A program made the translations under genes and the position numbers. The notes below the pieces were generated by a model, which ran no database searches, was not told the origin of the DNA, and saw only the letters and a program-made list of their open reading frames with translations. A stretch of DNA of 64,000 bases from Pseudomonas sp. PICF141. GTDB taxonomy: Bacteria > Pseudomonadota > Gammaproteobacteria > Pseudomonadales > Pseudomonadaceae. Each line of letters opens with the position of its first letter. The stretch's first letter is position 1. Positions 26,765-36,694 of this stretch are shown here, piece after piece. The DNA lies in assembly GCF_002286815.1 (NCBI RefSeq), contig NZ_MUNM01000073.1, forward strand, positions 62,001 to 126,000, in the 5' to 3' direction.

Positions 26765-29539
26765 TCAGAGCGTCGAAGCCGTACGATTCTGCTGATCACG
26801 TTGGGCAACCCAATGCTCGATCAGGTCGCGCAGTTGCGACAGTTCCACCGGTTTGGCCATGTGCCCGTCCATGCCCGCCTGGCGCGCGCGCTCTTTGTGT
26901 TCAGCGAGGATATGTGCGGTCAACGCCACCACGGGGGTGCGAATCCGCTGGTTGCCGACTTCCCAGGCACGCAGTTGCTGGGTGGCGGAGAAACCGTCGA
27001 GGATTGGCATTTCACAGTCCATCAGCACCAGGTCGTAGCGCTGGGCTTTCATCGCCACCAGGGCTTCTTCGCCATTGCTGGCGGTGTCCGGTTGCAGATT
27101 GAGCTTGCCCAGCATGCCGCGTATGACCTTGGTCGAGATGGTGTTGTCTTCGGCCACCAGAATGCGGAAATCGCTGGGCACCTTGACCGGAAGTGTCGGG
27201 CCGGTGGGCAACTGCTGCGAAACGGAGAGGCCTTTGTTGCGTTGGTTCAGCTCGTCCGCCAGCGTGGTCTTGAGTGTATAGCCCGCCACCGGTTTAGCGA
27301 GAATTCGCTTGATCCCGCAGTTGCGCGCGATGATTTTGCTCGGGGCGTTGCTGATGCCGGTGAGCATGATGAGCAGAATGTCATGGTTCAGGCTCGGGTC
27401 TTCCTTGATCTTGGCCGCGAGCTGCATGCCGGTCATGCCAGGCATGTTCTGGTCCAGCAGGACCACGTCAAAGTAGTCGCGCAGATGTGCCTTGGTGCGC
27501 AGCAGCGCCAGGGCCTCCTTGCCGGACGGCACGGCACTGACATTCAGGCCCCAGGCGCTGCACTGCTGCACCAGCACCTTGCGACAGGTGTCGTTATCGT
27601 CCACCACCAGTACGCGTGCACCTTGCAGCGGACCGTCCAGGTCTGAGGTCGGATGTTCGAGACGGTCTGGGTCCAATGGCAGGGTCAGCCACAAAGTGCT
27701 GCCCTGGTTGGCGCCGCTCTTGATGCCGAACTCGCCCTGCATCAAGCGGATCAGCTGACGGGCGATGACCAACCCGAGATTACCCCCCAGGCTGGTGGCC
27801 GAGAGGAAGTGTTTGCTGTGCAGTTCGGCATGCATCAATGCGTCGCGCTCTTGCGCCTCCATGGGCTGGCCGCTGTCTTGCACAGCGATGCGCAGTCGCG
27901 GTTTGGCACTGCGTTCGTCCAGGGCGACAACGATCAGGATCTCGCCTTCATCGGTTTTCTTCAGGGCGTTTTCCAGCAGGCTCAGCAGGGTCTGACGCAG
28001 GCGCGTCGGATCTCCGCTGATGACGCGGGGTACCTGCGGCTGGATAAAGCTGATCAATTCGACGTTTTGCTGTTCGGCTTTGGCGCGGAAGATGCTCAGG
28101 CAATCTTCGATCAGTGCGTTGAGGTCGAACTGCACGTCGTCCAGTTCGATCTGTCCGGACTCGAGTTTGGAGATGTCGAGAATTTCGTTGATCAGTGTCA
28201 GCAGCTCGTTGCCGGCGCTATGGATGGTCTGCACGTAGTCACGTTGCTTGACCGACAGCGGTGTGCCCAGTAGCAATTCGGTCATGCCCAGCACCCCATT
28301 CATCGGGGTGCGGATCTCGTGGCTGATCTTCGCCAGAAATTCGGCTTTGGCGTTGATTTCGGCGTTGCTGGCGGCCAGGTCGCGACTGACGCTGAAACGG
28401 TCTTCGGTGATGCTGCGCTGTCGCTCACCCAAGGCAATACTCATCAACAGGCCACTGATACAGATAAACACCAGCAGAATAATGATCAGGTTTTGTGGAG
28501 CGACCAGGGTCAGCCCCTGGAGGGCCGGCAGGATAATCAATGTGCCGAGGTTGAACACCACCATGGCCGCCACGAACAGGCGCGCCGGGCGATAACCTTT
28601 TTGCCAGTGATGGGCGCTGACGAACAGCATGCTCAGACCGGCCAGGGCAACCAGCCCATACGTGATCAGGTTCAGCGGCAGTGTGTTGACGAACAACAAC
28701 AGCAGGCCACAGACCATGATGAACAGGATGTCCCCCAGCAGCAGCCTGTTTAACGGGTGAGGGCCGAGCGGGGCGAAGAAGCGGTAGGCGAACATCAGGC
28801 CGCAAGGCGCGGTCATCAGCAAGGCGAGGTAGGCCCCGGGTGTTTGTACGACGGACCAGTTCGGTAACCATGGTCGGGCCAGGTTCAGCAGCAACACCAG
28901 ACTGAGCATCAGCAGCCCTTCGCACGCTGCCAGCCAGAGGCTGCTGCGCGAACGGGTGTAGATGTAACGGGTCAGGTTGTGCAGGATCAACATCCCGAGG
29001 CAGCCGAAGAGCAAGCCGTAGATCAGCGTCTGGTACTGAGTGGCCGCGGTCATGACCGCCGATTGCAGGGTGATGTAAGGCCGAAACTGGTGTTCGGAGA
29101 CCAGCCGCAGGTACACGTCGAGGGTTTTGTCACTTTGCGGCAGCGGCAACATGAAGTCGCTGCTGGGAAGGGGAGGCTTGACCTGGAACTGCGTGGTACC
29201 GGTATTCAATTGATCGATCAGCTGATCGCCGTCGAGCACATACAGATTGAGATGGGCGACGTCAGGTGCGAACACTCTGAGCAACTGTTCATGCTTGCCG
29301 GGGGCGAGCTTGAAACGCAGCCACAGGGCGCCATCGGGCGCGGTCGCGGTGAGGCGATCGAGTTCGGTGGGGCTGAATTGATTGGTGTAGCGGCTGGAGC
29401 GGATATCGCTCAGTTGCAGATCGCCCTGTTCGTCAAGCAATACCGCCCATCCACTGCCTTGCGTGGCCTGGGCCGGGAGCATGCAGAGCAAGGTCAGCAG
29501 AGTGACGGTCAAGCCTATGGCGATCCTGAGCCAGCGCAC
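26765..29539 (-). CDS. retS: hybrid sensor kinase RetS
   Basis: A 924-residue membrane sensor controlling the switch between acute and chronic lifestyles by binding and inhibiting GacS, which lowers rsmY/rsmZ RNAs and affects type VI secretion and biofilm. Visible in order are a signal peptide, a 7TMR-DISMED2 periplasmic domain (to about 170), seven helices (about 175-375), HisKA with HEIRTP at H407, an ATPase domain, and two receiver domains with VLLDQNMPG and LVLMDCEMP. The start is GTG with an AAGGGA site. P. aeruginosa has retS in the same place, upstream of purD. The gene overlaps nothing but ends 10 bases from the convergent unknown gene. Confidence 0.95.
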   Translation of the reverse strand: MRWLRIAIGLTVTLLTLLCMLPAQATQGSGWAVLLDEQGDLQLSDIRSSRYTNQFSPTELDRLTATAPDGALWLRFKLAPGKHEQLLRVFAPDVAHLNLYVLDGDQLIDQLNTGTTQFQVKPPLPSSDFMLPLPQSDKTLDVYLRLVSEHQFRPYITLQSAVMTAATQYQTLIYGLLFGCLGMLILHNLTRYIYTRSRSSLWLAACEGLLMLSLVLLLNLARPWLPNWSVVQTPGAYLALLMTAPCGLMFAYRFFAPLGPHPLNRLLLGDILFIMVCGLLLLFVNTLPLNLITYGLVALAGLSMLFVSAHHWQKGYRPARLFVAAMVVFNLGTLIILPALQGLTLVAPQNLIIILLVFICISGLLMSIALGERQRSITEDRFSVSRDLAASNAEINAKAEFLAKISHEIRTPMNGVLGMTELLLGTPLSVKQRDYVQTIHSAGNELLTLINEILDISKLESGQIELDDVQFDLNALIEDCLSIFRAKAEQQNVELISFIQPQVPRVISGDPTRLRQTLLSLLENALKKTDEGEILIVVALDERSAKPRLRIAVQDSGQPMEAQERDALMHAELHSKHFLSATSLGGNLGLVIARQLIRLMQGEFGIKSGANQGSTLWLTLPLDPDRLEHPTSDLDGPLQGARVLVVDDNDTCRKVLVQQCSAWGLNVSAVPSGKEALALLRTKAHLRDYFDVVLLDQNMPGMTGMQLAAKIKEDPSLNHDILLIMLTGISNAPSKIIARNCGIKRILAKPVAGYTLKTTLADELNQRNKGLSVSQQLPTGPTLPVKVPSDFRILVAEDNTISTKVIRGMLGKLNLQPDTASNGEEALVAMKAQRYDLVLMDCEMPILDGFSATQQLRAWEVGNQRIRTPVVALTAHILAEHKERARQAGMDGHMAKPVELSQLRDLIEHWVAQRDQQNRTASTL

Positions 29540-29597
29540 GGCGAAATCCCTTCGTAGGTTAATGCCAAAGTATAACTATGCGCGGCGCCGGAATAGT

Positions 29598-29624
29598 CAG
29601 GCAAGGGCCGCAAGCCCTTGCCTG
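29598..29624 (-). terminator. hairpin downstream of purD
   Basis: caggcaagggc / gcccttgcctg is a perfect 11-base stem with a 5-base loop in the purD-retS gap, without a clear T-run. Confidence 0.45.
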
Positions 29625-29638
29625 GCCGGATGGATGGC

Positions 29639-30934
29639 TTATTCCTGATTCTCGCCACGCTCGCGGGCAATGGCGCGGTAGCCAATGTCCTTACGGTAGA
29701 AGCAGCCTTCCCAGTCGATTTTAGCCGCCAGTTTGTAAGCTTGCTGTTGAGCTGCATCGACGCTGGTGCCCATGGCGGTAGCGCACAGTACCCGACCCCC
29801 GGCGGTCACCACTTGACCGTCCTTGAGCGCAGTGCCGGCATGGAAGACTTTGCCTTCCAGTGTCGCCGCTGCATCCAGGCCGTTGATGGCAACGCCTTTG
29901 GCATAGTCACCCGGGTAACCGCCAGCGGCCAATACAATACCGACGCTCGGACGTGGATCCCATTGTGCTTCGACCTTGTCCAGGGCTTGTGCCAGCGCCG
30001 CTTCGACCAGCAACACCAGGCTCGACTGCAAGCGCAGCATCACCGGTTGGGTCTCAGGATCGCCGAAACGGCAGTTGAACTCGATAACTTTTGGGTTGCC
30101 AGCCTTGTCGATCATCAGGCCAGCATAGAGGAAGCCGGTGTAGACGTTCCCTTCCTCGGCCATGCCGCGCACGGTCGGCCAGATCACCAGGTCCATGACG
30201 CGCTGGTGCACGTCAGCGGTCACGACCGGGGCAGGGGAGTAGGCACCCATGCCGCCAGTGTTCGGACCTGTGTCACCGTCGCCGACGCGTTTGTGGTCCT
30301 GGCTGGTGGCCATCGGCAATACGTTCTTGCCGTCGACCATGACAATGAAGCTGGCTTCTTCGCCGTCCAGGAACTCTTCGATCACCACGCGCGAACCGGC
30401 ATCGCCGAATGCGTTGCCCGCGAGCATGTCGCGTACCGCGTCTTCGGCTTCGCCCAGGGTCATGGCCACGATCACGCCTTTACCCGCGGCCAGGCCATCG
30501 GCCTTGATCACGATCGGTGCGCCTTTTTCACGCAGATAAGCCAGGGCTGGCTCGATCTCGGTGAAGTTCTGATAGTCGGCGGTCGGGATCTTGTGGCGCG
30601 CCAGGAAGTCTTTGGTAAAGGCTTTCGAACCTTCCAGTTGCGCCGCGCCCGCGGTCGGGCCGAAGCAATCCAGGCCACGGGAGCGGAACAGATCGACAAC
30701 ACCGGCTACCAGCGGCACTTCCGGGCCGACGATGGTCAGGGAAACGTTCTTCTCGGCAAAGTCAGCCAGTTGCTCCAGGGCCAGTACGTCGATGGCGACG
30801 TTCTCGCACTTGGCTTCAATGGCGGTGCCGGCGTTGCCCGGGGCAACGAAAACTTTTTGCACGCGCGGATCCTGAGCCACTTTCCAGGCCAGGGCGTGTT
30901 CACGGCCACCGCTGCCAATGATCAAAACGTTCAA
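29639..30934 (-). CDS. purD: phosphoribosylamine-glycine ligase PurD
   Basis: Second step of purine synthesis: joins glycine to phosphoribosylamine using ATP. It is 431 residues with the ATP-grasp fold: N-terminal NVLIIGSGGREHALAWK, the KADGLAAGKGV loop, and ENCRFGDPE-type residues (EFNCRFGDPETQ). The start is a TTG at 30934 with a strong GGAG site; no ATG fits the family N-terminus. It lies downstream of purH, separated by a long inverted repeat. Confidence 0.96.
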   Translation of the reverse strand: MNVLIIGSGGREHALAWKVAQDPRVQKVFVAPGNAGTAIEAKCENVAIDVLALEQLADFAEKNVSLTIVGPEVPLVAGVVDLFRSRGLDCFGPTAGAAQLEGSKAFTKDFLARHKIPTADYQNFTEIEPALAYLREKGAPIVIKADGLAAGKGVIVAMTLGEAEDAVRDMLAGNAFGDAGSRVVIEEFLDGEEASFIVMVDGKNVLPMATSQDHKRVGDGDTGPNTGGMGAYSPAPVVTADVHQRVMDLVIWPTVRGMAEEGNVYTGFLYAGLMIDKAGNPKVIEFNCRFGDPETQPVMLRLQSSLVLLVEAALAQALDKVEAQWDPRPSVGIVLAAGGYPGDYAKGVAINGLDAAATLEGKVFHAGTALKDGQVVTAGGRVLCATAMGTSVDAAQQQAYKLAAKIDWEGCFYRKDIGYRAIARERGENQE

Positions 30935-30954
30935 AGAGAGACTCCTTCGGAGAA

Positions 30955-31100
30955 AGCTGCAAGCTACAAGCAGCAAGCAAGAGCGAATGTTTGGCTCTCA
31001 GTTACAGCTTATGGCTCTGAATTAATAAGGCTGCAGCTGCAAGAAGGAGCGACACCAGTCTGCTCTTTCTTGCAGCTTGCAGCTTGAGGCTTGTAGCTGC
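30955..31100. repeat. inverted repeat, 'gctgcaagct/agcttgcagc' family
   Basis: Imperfect arms rich in gcaagct / agcttgc motifs (gctgcaagctacaagcagc ... cttgcagcttgcagcttg) fill the purH-purD gap around a central palindrome. This is another REP-like class common in Pseudomonas. Confidence 0.7.
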
Positions 31101-31106
31101 CGTGTA

Positions 31107-32714
31107 TCAGTGACGGAAGTGGCGCATGCCAGTAAAGACCATGGCGATGCCCGCTTCATCAGCAGCAGCAATCACTTCGTTATCACGCATCGAGCCGCCC
31201 GGCTGGATCACCGCAGTGATGCCGACCTTGGCCGCATTGTCCAGACCATCGCGGAACGGGAAAAAGGCGTCGGAGGCCATCACCGAGCCTGCTACCTGCA
31301 ACCCGGCGTGCTCAGCCTTGATCGCGGCGATACGAGCAGAGTTCACGCGGCTCATCTGGCCGGCACCGACACCGATGGTCTGACGGTTCTTGGCGTAGAC
31401 GATGGCGTTGGATTTAACGTACTTGGCAACTTTCCAGGCGAAGATCAGGTCATTGATTTCCTGTTCGCTCGGTGCGCGCTTGGTCACCACTTTCAGGTCT
31501 TCGCTGCCGATCATGCCAATGTCGCGACTCTGCACCAGCAACCCGCCGTTGACGCGTTTGTAGTCCCAGGCCGGTGCGCGATCGGCCGACCACTCGCCAC
31601 AGGCCAGCAAACGTACGTTGGCTTTTGCCGCGACGATAGCGCGAGCTTCGTCACTGACGGACGGGGCGATGATCACTTCGACGAACTGACGCTCGACGAT
31701 GGCTTTGGCGGTTTCTGCATCCAGTTCGCGGTTGAACGCGATAATGCCGCCGAACGCCGATTCAGTGTCGGTGGCGTAGGCCAGTTCGTAGGCCTGACGG
31801 ATACCGCCTTCAGCGTCCGGGCTCACGGCCACGCCGCACGGGTTGGCGTGCTTGACGATCACGCAGGCCGGTTTGACGAAGCTCTTCACGCATTCCAGCG
31901 CGGCGTCGGTGTCGGCCACGTTGTTGAACGACAGCTCTTTGCCTTGCAGTTGGGTTGCAGTAGCGATGCCCACTTCGGCTGGCTTGGCTTCAACGTAGAA
32001 CGCCGCGCTCTGGTGCGGGTTCTCGCCGTAGCGCATTTCCTGGGCCTTGATGAACTGGCTGTTGAAGGTGCGCGGGAATTCGCTGCGACCTTCAGTGGAG
32101 AGGGTTTCAGCCGCCTGGTTCACGGTGCCCATGTAGTTGGCGATCATGCCGTCATAGGCGGCGGTGTGTTCGAAGGCCTTGAGCATCAGGTCGAAACGCT
32201 GAGCGTAGGTCAGGCCGCCGGCCTTGAGGTTTTCCAGGACGTTGGCGTAATCGCTGGCATTCACCACAATGGCCACGTCTTTGTGGTTCTTGGCTGCCGA
32301 ACGGACCATGGTCGGGCCGCCGATGTCGATGTTTTCGATGGCGGTCGGCAGGTCGCAGCCTGGCTTGTTGATGGTGGCTTCGAACGGGTACAGGTTGACC
32401 GCAACCAGGTCGATCGGCTTGATGCCGTGCTCATTCATGATGGCGTCGTCGATACCGCGACGACCGAGGATCCCGCCGTGGATTTTCGGGTGCAGGGTTT
32501 TAACCCGCCCGTCCATCATTTCTGCGAAACCGGTGTAATCCGCGACTTCCACTGCGGCAACACCGTTGTCGCGCAGCAGCTTGAACGTTCCACCGGTGGA
32601 GAGGATCTCGACGCCCAGGGCTTCAAGCTCCTTGGCGAATTCAAGGATCCCGGTCTTGTCGGAAACGCTGATCAAGGCGCGGCGGATCGGCAGGCGGGTA
32701 GTCTGGTCGGTCAT
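31107..32714 (-). CDS. purH: bifunctional AICAR transformylase / IMP cyclohydrolase PurH
   Basis: Last two steps of IMP synthesis. It is 535 residues: the MGS-like IMP cyclohydrolase domain is N-terminal (RRALISVSDKTGI, STGGTFKLLRDNG) and the transformylase follows with the KHANPCGVA catalytic motif and DAFFPFRDGLD. It ends GMRHFRH, as in the family. The ATG at 32714 is preferred over an ATG 12 bases or more upstream. Confidence 0.97.
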   Translation of the reverse strand: MTDQTTRLPIRRALISVSDKTGILEFAKELEALGVEILSTGGTFKLLRDNGVAAVEVADYTGFAEMMDGRVKTLHPKIHGGILGRRGIDDAIMNEHGIKPIDLVAVNLYPFEATINKPGCDLPTAIENIDIGGPTMVRSAAKNHKDVAIVVNASDYANVLENLKAGGLTYAQRFDLMLKAFEHTAAYDGMIANYMGTVNQAAETLSTEGRSEFPRTFNSQFIKAQEMRYGENPHQSAAFYVEAKPAEVGIATATQLQGKELSFNNVADTDAALECVKSFVKPACVIVKHANPCGVAVSPDAEGGIRQAYELAYATDTESAFGGIIAFNRELDAETAKAIVERQFVEVIIAPSVSDEARAIVAAKANVRLLACGEWSADRAPAWDYKRVNGGLLVQSRDIGMIGSEDLKVVTKRAPSEQEINDLIFAWKVAKYVKSNAIVYAKNRQTIGVGAGQMSRVNSARIAAIKAEHAGLQVAGSVMASDAFFPFRDGLDNAAKVGITAVIQPGGSMRDNEVIAAADEAGIAMVFTGMRHFRH

Positions 32715-32745
32715 TTCAATTTCCATCGAAAGCAAGGGAAGTCAG

Positions 32746-32779
32746 CAAAAAAGGCGACCGGTTCTACGCGGGCGCCTTT
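32746..32779 (-). terminator. intrinsic terminator of dusB-fis
   Basis: Read on the minus strand, AAAGGCG pairs with CGCCTTT and continues into a T6 run, 18 bases after the fis stop. Confidence 0.8.
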
Positions 32780-32796
32780 CTGGTTTGATTGAATGC

Positions 32797-33117
32797 TTAC
32801 AGCAAATCGTACTGCTTGAGTTTCTTGCGCAGGGTGCCCCGGTTCAGCCCGAGCAGCTCACTGGCCTTGGTCTGGTTGCCCTTGACGTAGTTCATCACGC
32901 ATTCGAGCAGGGGAGCCTCGACTTCGGAAAGCACCAGGTTATACACATCCGTGACGGCAGCGCCCTCAAGGTGGGCGAAATAATTGTGCAGCGCCTTCTC
33001 GACACTCCCGCGAAGGGTCTGACCTTCTTCGCTCGGCGTATTGAGGTGCTGTTTCAAATTCACGTTGTCGCTCACGGGTGTTGTTCCACTCACTAAAGTC
33101 TCGGTCATCATCGTCAT
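32797..33117 (-). CDS. fis: DNA-binding protein Fis
   Basis: Nucleoid-associated DNA-bending protein of 106 residues. The C-terminal helix-turn-helix is intact (NQTKASELLGLNRGTLRKKL). The ATG at 33117 overlaps the dusB stop by 4 bases, reproducing the conserved dusB-fis operon of gammaproteobacteria. Confidence 0.97.
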   Translation of the reverse strand: MTMMTETLVSGTTPVSDNVNLKQHLNTPSEEGQTLRGSVEKALHNYFAHLEGAAVTDVYNLVLSEVEAPLLECVMNYVKGNQTKASELLGLNRGTLRKKLKQYDLL

Positions 33118-34124
33118 GCGGCCACCCCTTCTCCGTCCCCTGTCAGGCTCTTGTAACGTTCGGCGAAAAAGCCCCGAACGTAGGCGCATTGTGCTTCCGT
33201 ATCTTCCAAACGATTGAAGTGGGCGCGGAACTCCCTGGCGCCCGGCAAGGTTGCGAGATACCAGCCCACATGCTTGCGAGCTATGCGCACGCCCATGACG
33301 TCGCCATAGAAGGCATGCAGCGCAGCCAGATGCTCAAGCAGAATACGTTCCACCTCGATCAGTTCCGGTGCCGGGAGTTTTTCGCCGGTACGCAGATAAT
33401 GATCGATCTCACGAAAAATCCATGGCTGCCCCTGGGCAGCCCGACCTACCAACAGGCCATCGGCACCGGTCGCGTCGAGCACGTACCGGGCCTTCTCGGG
33501 CGAATCGATATCGCCATTGGCGAAGACCGGAATCGACACCGCCTGCTTGATCGCGGCAATGGTGTCGTACTCGGCTTCCCCGGTATACAGATCGGCACGG
33601 GTGCGGCCGTGTACCGCCAACGCCGTGATGCCTGCCTGTTCGGCGATCTTCGCCACGGTCAGGCCATTCTTGTTCGCCCGGTCCCAGCCGGTGCGGATCT
33701 TCAGGGTAACCGGCACATCGACCGCGGCCACGACGGCCTGCAGGATCTCGGTCACCAATGCTTCATCTTTCAACAGGGCGGAACCGGCGGCCTTGTTGCA
33801 GACCTTTTTCGCCGGACAGCCCATGTTGATATCAATAATCTGCGCGCCCAGTTCGACATTGGCCCGGGCCGCATCCGCCAGCATCTGCGCATCGCCACCG
33901 GCGATCTGTACCGAGCGGGGCTCGGGATCACCTTCGTGGATCATGCGCATCCGCGATTTGCGGGTATTCCACAAGCTCATGTCGCTGGTGACCATTTCCG
34001 AGACTACAAGGCCGGCGCCCAGTCGCTTGCACAGCTGACGAAAGGGCTGATCGGTGACACCCGCCATAGGGGCGAGAATCAAGCCGTTGTGCAATGTATA
34101 TGGACCGATGCGTACCGCCGACAT
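33114..34124 (-). CDS. dusB: tRNA-dihydrouridine synthase B
   Basis: FMN-dependent reduction of uridine to dihydrouridine in tRNA. It is 336 residues with a TIM-barrel: LAPMAGVTDQPFRQL at the N-terminus, NMGCPAKKVCNK with the catalytic Cys, VHGRTRADLYTG and the FMN-phosphate loop GADGLLVGRAAQG. It is the first gene of dusB-fis. Confidence 0.97.
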   Translation of the reverse strand: MSAVRIGPYTLHNGLILAPMAGVTDQPFRQLCKRLGAGLVVSEMVTSDMSLWNTRKSRMRMIHEGDPEPRSVQIAGGDAQMLADAARANVELGAQIIDINMGCPAKKVCNKAAGSALLKDEALVTEILQAVVAAVDVPVTLKIRTGWDRANKNGLTVAKIAEQAGITALAVHGRTRADLYTGEAEYDTIAAIKQAVSIPVFANGDIDSPEKARYVLDATGADGLLVGRAAQGQPWIFREIDHYLRTGEKLPAPELIEVERILLEHLAALHAFYGDVMGVRIARKHVGWYLATLPGAREFRAHFNRLEDTEAQCAYVRGFFAERYKSLTGDGEGVAA

Positions 34125-34307
34125 AGGACTTCCCTGTTGTGGGGCCGGATCATGAGAGTTCGAAAAAGGGTTGGCATGATACCCGCTCTCGATGACTGGA
34201 TAAAGGCTGAATTGAACAAAATCTGAACAGTAATTTTGTTATTGCCAGCGGTTTGGTAGCGCAAGCAAAGCCGGAAAACGGCTGCCAGGCTGTAACACTC
34301 GAGCGTT

Positions 34308-35528
34308 TTACTCAGGGGAATGGAAGCTCAGGCTGTAATTCACCGCTTTGGCGCCTGGATCAAGAATATCCAGCGCGATGTGGATTGGCGTTTGCGGCGG
34401 CATCTCCGCCATCCCTTCGAGATCACCGCTGAGGTACTCGCCAGGTTTGAAGCGACGGCTGGCGATCAGGTGGCCGTTGAGGTCGGCAAAGCGCAGCTCC
34501 AGCAGCGGGAAGGGTTGTGAGAAGGGCGCGCGATTGTAGATGATCGCGTCGACCACCAGTGCGCCAGTGAAGTCCGGGTGGCTGCGGACCACCAGGTTGC
34601 TGCTTTTGACTTTTGCGATGTCGACTTTGGACGGCACGGTGCAGCCGATGTGCGGGCACAGTTGCTGGAACCATGGACGGTACTGGTCCTGGCGTGCCAG
34701 TTCGTCGAAATGATAAGCGACGTATTGGCCGGCGAGGCCAGCGGCGCCGAGCAAAATCAGCAGCAGCCAGAAAAAGCGCCGGCCCCAGGGAGAGCGACGT
34801 TTTTGCCAATCCAGTTGCAACGGATCGTCGGTCAGATCCTCCAATACTTCCGCGCGCAACGCCGGTTCGCTGCGTTCACGTCGCTTGCGCAGGGGTTCGG
34901 CAGAGGGCCGGTCATTGTCGACTTCATCGGCAGTCGCCGACAGGCTGGCAAAGGGGATCGGGGCGTCGAGCGGGTCGTGCAGGCGCAGCTGCTGGATCTC
35001 GGGTTCGTCGTCCGGATACGTGGGCTCCAGCGACAGTGAAGGTTCGGTGCGCGAATGTTTGCTTGGTTCGATCGCAGGTTCTGGCGTGGGCGCGTCGGCG
35101 GTTTTTGCGCGGTCGGCGGCCGACTCACTGAAGAGACTGTCGGACCAGGGCACTTGGTCATGCTCGGTGGTATCGCGGCGAGCGCTGAGGCTGTCTTCGC
35201 GCGGCCGAGTGAATTCCATGGTTGGCTGGATTTCCCGCTGTTCGAGCCGGGCGAGCTCTTCGTCCAGATCCAGGCTGTCCAGATCCATTTCTGCAGCGGT
35301 CCATTGCTTTTGGCTGATGGCGCGCTGCACGGGCGGTTCGGTGGGCGTCGGTGCAACCGGTTTGACCGTTTCCTTGCCGGCCCGTTGCTCGAGTAACTGC
35401 CTGGCGGCGTTGAACACCTGCAAACACGAGCCGCAACGAACTACTCCACGGGCCACGCTCAACTGAGCATGGCTGACGCGGAAGCTGGTTTGGCAATGCG
35501 GGCACTGGGTGACGAAGCTATCGGTCAT
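34308..35528 (-). CDS. zinc-ribbon DUF3426 membrane protein
   Basis: A 406-residue protein with an N-terminal zinc ribbon (C9-x2-C12, C32-x2-C35), a long charged low-complexity linker, one membrane helix (about 250-275) and a periplasmic DUF3426 domain (LVVRSHPDFTGALVVDAIIYN). It lies between prmA and dusB as in P. aeruginosa. The function is unknown; the topology suggests a cytoplasmic metal-ribbon sensor tethered to a periplasmic fold. Confidence 0.9.
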   Translation of the reverse strand: MTDSFVTQCPHCQTSFRVSHAQLSVARGVVRCGSCLQVFNAARQLLEQRAGKETVKPVAPTPTEPPVQRAISQKQWTAAEMDLDSLDLDEELARLEQREIQPTMEFTRPREDSLSARRDTTEHDQVPWSDSLFSESAADRAKTADAPTPEPAIEPSKHSRTEPSLSLEPTYPDDEPEIQQLRLHDPLDAPIPFASLSATADEVDNDRPSAEPLRKRRERSEPALRAEVLEDLTDDPLQLDWQKRRSPWGRRFFWLLLILLGAAGLAGQYVAYHFDELARQDQYRPWFQQLCPHIGCTVPSKVDIAKVKSSNLVVRSHPDFTGALVVDAIIYNRAPFSQPFPLLELRFADLNGHLIASRRFKPGEYLSGDLEGMAEMPPQTPIHIALDILDPGAKAVNYSLSFHSPE

Positions 35529-35558
35529 GCGGAAATCCGGTTTATGCAGGCGCTCATT

Positions 35559-36437
35559 CTAGCGCCGACGGCCAGTAATGCGTACCCAGCCGTCGCGATT
35601 GGCAATCGGATCCAGATCGAAGTCCTGAGCGTACGCGGCGGCGACTTCTTCACCTTGTTCGGCGAGGATGCCCGACAGTGCCAAACGACCGCCCGGCTTG
35701 ACCAGGCTGGACAGTTGCGGAGCCAGCGAAACCAGCGGGCCGGCCAGAATGTTGGCGACCAGCACGTCGGCCTGAACCTGGGGCAGGTCTTGCGGCAGAT
35801 ACAACGCGAAGAGTTCGTCGGCAATGTTGTTGCGCCCGGCATTGTCGCGTGAGGCTTCCAGCGCCTGCACATCGATGTCGGTGCCGACGGCTTGCTTGGC
35901 GCCCAGCAACAGGGCGGCAATCGCCAGAATCCCCGAGCCGCAACCGAAGTCGAGCACGTTGCAACCTTTCAGGTCCTGACCGTCGAGCCATTCCAGGCAC
36001 AGCGCGGTGGTCGGGTGAGTGCCGGTGCCGAACGCCAGGCCCGGGTCCAGCAGCAAGTTCACTGCGTCGGGTTCCGGCGCGGCATGCCAGCTCGGGACGA
36101 TCCACAGGCGCTGACCGAAGCGCATCGGCTGGAAACCGTCCATCCAGCTGCGTTCCCAGTCCTGGTCTTCGATCACTTCGCTGTGGTGTTCGGGCAGCGG
36201 ACTGCCAGTCAGCAGCTCAAGATGGGCCAGCACCGGACCAGGCTCGGTGCCACCTTCGAACAAGGCCAGCAAGTGAGTGTGCGACCACAACGGCGTGGTA
36301 TTGAGTTCCGGTTCGAAAATCGGCTGATCTTCGGCGTCCATGAAGGTCACCGACACGGCGCCCACTTCAAGGAAAGCGTCTTCGTAGGTTTCGGCTTGTT
36401 CTGGGCTGATGGCGAGACGGACTTGCAGCCAAGGCAT
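35559..36437 (-). CDS. prmA: ribosomal protein L11 methyltransferase PrmA
   Basis: SAM-dependent trimethylation of L11, 292 residues. The N-terminal substrate-binding domain starts PWLQVRLAI. The Rossmann part shows FGTGTHPTTALCLEWL and LDFGCGSGILAIAALLLGA, then NILAGPL. The ATG at 36437 has an AAAGG site; the extra codons upstream are not needed. It sits next to accC, as often in pseudomonads. Confidence 0.96.
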   Translation of the reverse strand: MPWLQVRLAISPEQAETYEDAFLEVGAVSVTFMDAEDQPIFEPELNTTPLWSHTHLLALFEGGTEPGPVLAHLELLTGSPLPEHHSEVIEDQDWERSWMDGFQPMRFGQRLWIVPSWHAAPEPDAVNLLLDPGLAFGTGTHPTTALCLEWLDGQDLKGCNVLDFGCGSGILAIAALLLGAKQAVGTDIDVQALEASRDNAGRNNIADELFALYLPQDLPQVQADVLVANILAGPLVSLAPQLSSLVKPGGRLALSGILAEQGEEVAAAYAQDFDLDPIANRDGWVRITGRRR

Positions 36438-36547
36438 GGCGGGCACCTTTGAAAAAATATGGATTGCAGCCTGGCGGGTTGCCAGAAACGCGCAAGTTTA
36501 CGCGAGCGCGAGGCAGAAGACGACAAGACCGATATATGCGTGCTCTT

Positions 36548-36637
36548 CGTAGGCGCGAGGCTTGCCCGCGAAGAACGATGACGCGGTAAGTCTGAAACAC
36601 CGTGGCGCCTGGTTCGCGGGCAAGCCTCGTTCCTACA
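36548..36637. repeat. REP-like inverted repeat, 'gaggcttgcccgcgaag' family
   Basis: Facing arms gcgaggcttgcccgcgaag and ttcgcgggcaagcctcg, the same family as 2397-2489 and 59344-59437, in the prmA-accC gap. Confidence 0.85.
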
Positions 36638-36650
36638 AAGAGCGCAGAAA

Positions 36651-36680
36651 CAACAAAGCCGCTCGAAAGCGGCTTTGTTG
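36651..36680 (-). terminator. intrinsic terminator of accBC
   Basis: caacaaagccgct / agcggctttgttg is a perfect 13-base stem around a CGAA tetraloop, 15 bases after the accC stop, with T-rich sequence following on the minus strand. Confidence 0.85.
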
Positions 36681-36694
36681 GTATGGATCACAGC

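Noticed and set aside
26765..26800. Frameshift or truncation at the end of retS
   Set aside because: The second receiver domain is complete and the stop follows a normal tail.
31077..32792. 571-codon open frame antisense to purH
   Set aside because: PurH is complete with all motifs on the minus strand; the antisense frame has no family features.
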